Source of the DNA: Shewanella japonica
GTDB taxonomy: Bacteria; Pseudomonadota; Gammaproteobacteria; Enterobacterales; Shewanellaceae
DNA length: 64,000 nt
NCBI RefSeq assembly: GCF_002075795.1
Contig: NZ_CP020472.1
Coordinates: 4,396,501-4,460,500, forward strand
Direction: 5' to 3'
The notes beneath the pieces are model-generated. The model was not told where the DNA came from and did not search any database. It worked only from the letters and a program-made list of their open reading frames with translations. Within the stretch, counting starts at the first letter, position 1; each line of letters begins with the position of its first letter. This document shows positions 62,119 through 64,000 of this stretch, one piece after another. Made by a program: the position numbers and the translations under genes.

Positions 62119-62628
62119 ATGCCTTCCACTCGCTTTGAGCAATTACAAGCTTTGCCTATTCCTGCTTTAATTGACCATTTAGAAGCAACGCATCACCAAT
62201 ACGTGCGTGAAACAGCGCCGCTGCTAGTTGAATACTCGCAAAAAATGGTGCAAGCCCATGGCGAAGATTATGCAGAGATTAAACCATTAGCCATGCTAAT
62301 TGGTGCGCTGATTGCTGATTTGATGCCGCATTTAATGAAAGAAGAACAGATTTTATTCCCTGCGATGAGAAGACTCGCTGCTGGCGAAGAAGTGAATGGT
62401 TGCTTTGGCCATATTGGTAATCCAATTAATGCCATGGAGCATGAACATGATCATGCTGGCAGTGTTTTACAACAGTTACGCGAACTCACCAATAACTACC
62501 AAGTTCCTGAAGGAGCATGTAGCACTTGGCAAAAATGCTACCAAACCTTGGCTGAATTTGATGCTGATTTACAAGTACATATTCATACTGAAAATGAATT
62601 ACTGTTTCCAAAAGCACTCGCAATCTAA
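62119..62628 (+). CDS. Hemerythrin-domain protein, YtfE/DnrN-like
   Basis: A 169-residue di-iron protein. The hemerythrin-like four-helix bundle has its metal ligands in HLEATHHQYVR, HLMKEEQILFP, MEHEHDHAGS and HIHTENELLFP. This is the domain of YtfE/ScdA/DnrN, which repairs iron-sulfur clusters and handles nitric oxide, but the N-terminal ScdA_N domain (about 60 residues in E. coli YtfE) is missing, so this is a short form. An NsrR-like operator upstream supports a nitrosative-stress role. GGAG lies 6 bases before the ATG. It stands alone. Confidence 0.85.
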   Translation: MPSTRFEQLQALPIPALIDHLEATHHQYVRETAPLLVEYSQKMVQAHGEDYAEIKPLAMLIGALIADLMPHLMKEEQILFPAMRRLAAGEEVNGCFGHIGNPINAMEHEHDHAGSVLQQLRELTNNYQVPEGACSTWQKCYQTLAEFDADLQVHIHTENELLFPKALAI

Positions 62629-62936
62629 ACCTTAACCCGATTGGTTAAGTAAAAAGTTTCATCAGGTCCTTGGCTCTCGCTCCCCCAGCAGAGCCATTTT
62701 TTTGCTTTTATACTAATGCCATTCAACAGCTCCAGCGTAATTTCATTTCTCAAGGCGTTATAACAGCTTTGACTAACGCGCTATAACCGCAAAATATGCC
62801 TGTCACCACTGCGAAATCCTCACGGTTTATCTTCAAAGCAATGTGTGCTTAACTAATAAGCAGTATGGTTAACAGTTAAACAGCTTGTTTAAGCGATAAG
62901 CCATGCTTATTGTAATAATGGTTCTGGAGAGTCAGC
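62629..62936. other. Region upstream of the alkane hydroxylase gene
   Basis: About 308 bases. A GGGGGA-like GC-rich patch (CTCCCCCAGCAGAG, 62680-62693) lies near its left end, but no clear terminator or operator is seen. A ribosome-binding site GGAG is at 62925-62928. Confidence 0.4.
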
Positions 62937-64000
62937 ATGGAAAAAGCTGGGGTATTTATTGCCACAGACGGCACAACATACGTAGACAAAAAACGTCACT
63001 TTTGGTGGCTGTCATTATTGATCCCCACTATTGCTGTCGCAGGGCCTTTGCTATATCAAACCTATCAGCAAGAAATTTTTCTATGGTTGTTTTTTGCGGT
63101 GGTCTATATGTTGTTTCCCTTAATTGATTATGTCATGGGAGAAGACACCAGCAATCCACCTGAATCGGTTATTCCTGCACTCGAATCCGACCCATTTTAC
63201 GCTCGAATTACACGGTTAAATGTGTTTGTCGTACTGGCAACATTCATCTATTGTGCTTGGTTTGTTGCCAATTATTCCCTTAGTTATTCCGGATACTTAG
63301 CCGTTGCCTTGTTGGCAGGCAGCATTGGTGGCCATGGGTTAAATATTGGCCATGAACTCGGACATAAACGTAAAAATATAGACAAATGGTTGGCCAAGAT
63401 TGTATTGGCTCCTGCAGCTTACGGTCATTTTTTTATTGAGCATAATCGTGGTCATCATAAACATGTGGCCACACCAGAAGATCCCGCTTCAGCTCAAATG
63501 GGAGAAAACATCTATCGATTTGCACTGCGAGAGCTCCCTGGAGCCATCATGCGTGCTCACCAAATCGAAAAGTTACGGCTCAACAAGGCAGGAAAATCCT
63601 CATTGAGTTTACACAATGAATTTTGGCAGGCCATGCTATTAACATCTTCGCTATTTATTGGTTTGGTGATCTGGTTAGGTGTATCAGTCATTCCCTATCT
63701 GCTCATTTGCGCTTTTTGGTCTATGTGGCAGTTAACCTCGGCAAATTATATTGAGCATTATGGCCTATTAAGACGTACGCTACCCAATGGTCGTTATGAG
63801 CCTCCGCAGCCTTATCATAGTTGGAACAGTAATCATATTTTCTCCAACTGGGCACTGTTTCATTTACAACGTCATTCTGACCACCACGCCAATGCAACAC
63901 GCAGTTACCAATCATTACGACATTTCGATGACTTACCGACACTGCCAAGCGGCTACTTTGGTATGTATGGTCTGGCTTATATTCCTTGGTTGTGGTTTAA
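62937..64000 (+). CDS. alkB: AlkB-type alkane 1-monooxygenase, incomplete at the right edge
   Basis: The frame opens at ATG 62937 and stays open to base 64000 (354 codons). The protein has several membrane helices (LLIPTIAVAGPLLY, WLFFAVVYMLFPLIDYVMG, NVFVVLATFIYCAWFVANY) and the His boxes of integral-membrane di-iron hydroxylases: HELGHK (about residue 141), HNRGHHKHV (about 171) and LQRHSDHHA (about 313), plus the AlkB signature NYIEHYGL (about 271). The pattern is that of AlkB, which oxidises n-alkanes to 1-alkanols with rubredoxin as electron donor; a rubredoxin gene or the rest of the C-terminus may lie beyond the window. Confidence 0.9.
   Translation, partial: MEKAGVFIATDGTTYVDKKRHFWWLSLLIPTIAVAGPLLYQTYQQEIFLWLFFAVVYMLFPLIDYVMGEDTSNPPESVIPALESDPFYARITRLNVFVVLATFIYCAWFVANYSLSYSGYLAVALLAGSIGGHGLNIGHELGHKRKNIDKWLAKIVLAPAAYGHFFIEHNRGHHKHVATPEDPASAQMGENIYRFALRELPGAIMRAHQIEKLRLNKAGKSSLSLHNEFWQAMLLTSSLFIGLVIWLGVSVIPYLLICAFWSMWQLTSANYIEHYGLLRRTLPNGRYEPPQPYHSWNSNHIFSNWALFHLQRHSDHHANATRSYQSLRHFDDLPTLPSGYFGMYGLAYIPWLWF

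Noticed and set aside
1..64000. tRNA or rRNA genes
   Set aside because: No cloverleaf with a GTTCGAATC-type T arm and no rRNA-like segment was recognised in the intergenic regions on either strand.

Overview
The window looks like chromosomal DNA from a low-GC Shewanella (order Alteromonadales), possibly close to S. frigidimarina. This rests on gene order and protein style, not on a search. Diagnostic pieces are the ubiE-ubiJ-ubiB-tatABC-tatD-hemB block, the trxA/rho/rhlB/gppA cluster, a Wolinella-type frdCAB operon beside prmA-dusB-fis, a phsABC (psrABC) thiosulfate/polysulfide reductase with a ThsS/ThsR-like two-component pair, and a giant type I secreted adhesin.

Layout. 1-6.4 kb: 3' end of a frameshifted sensor kinase, a 2OG-Fe(II) oxygenase-like protein, hemE, a candidate small RNA, rsd, a glycosyltransferase/PAP2 pair and a small YgjV-like membrane protein. 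6.8-18 kb: rraA, an arginase-family hydrolase, the ubiquinone genes ubiE-ubiJ-ubiB, the Tat translocase tatABC, a small secreted protein, tatD, a membrane diguanylate cyclase and hemB. 18-36 kb: a 4.2-thousand-residue adhesin followed by its ABC exporter (broken by an in-frame TAA), membrane fusion protein, TolC-like porin and an OmpA-domain lipoprotein. 36-41 kb: a periplasmic thioredoxin-like protein, gppA and rhlB on the minus strand, trxA and rho on the plus strand. 41.5-49.4 kb: a rhombosortase-target lipoprotein, then phsABC with palindromic operators, and the thsS/thsR regulators. 49.4-52.8 kb: an accessory island with orphan genes, a second truncated thsR allele, a segment resembling the end of frdB, and a cluster of CATGGATG-core palindromes. 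52.8-59 kb: frdCAB, prmA, dusB-fis. 59-64 kb: two PepSY membrane proteins, a periplasmic Kelch protein, an NsrR-type hemerythrin gene, and an AlkB-type alkane hydroxylase running off the right edge.

How the parts fit. Much of the window serves respiration: ubiquinone synthesis, haem synthesis (hemE, hemB), the Tat system (needed to export PhsA), and two anaerobic reductases whose upstream regions carry CRP-like sites. The thiosulfate module appears self-contained: ThsS senses, ThsR probably binds the two TGTGGT-N2-ACCACA palindromes upstream of phsA, and PhsABC reduces. The adhesin locus resembles the BpfA/LapA type but no lapG/lapD-type genes lie beside it, the adhesin has no visible RTX repeats or di-alanine cleavage site, and the exporter has a nonsense codon, so surface display may be lost in this strain.

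The most interesting unexplained structures are the covarying palindrome cluster (52.1-52.44 kb), the chimeric frdB-end/thsR-allele scar (50.6-51.14 kb), a well-formed promoter-to-terminator unit with no gene (3.33-3.46 kb), and the 12-bp inverted repeat that joins an NsrR-like operator to the ribosome-binding site of the hemerythrin gene.
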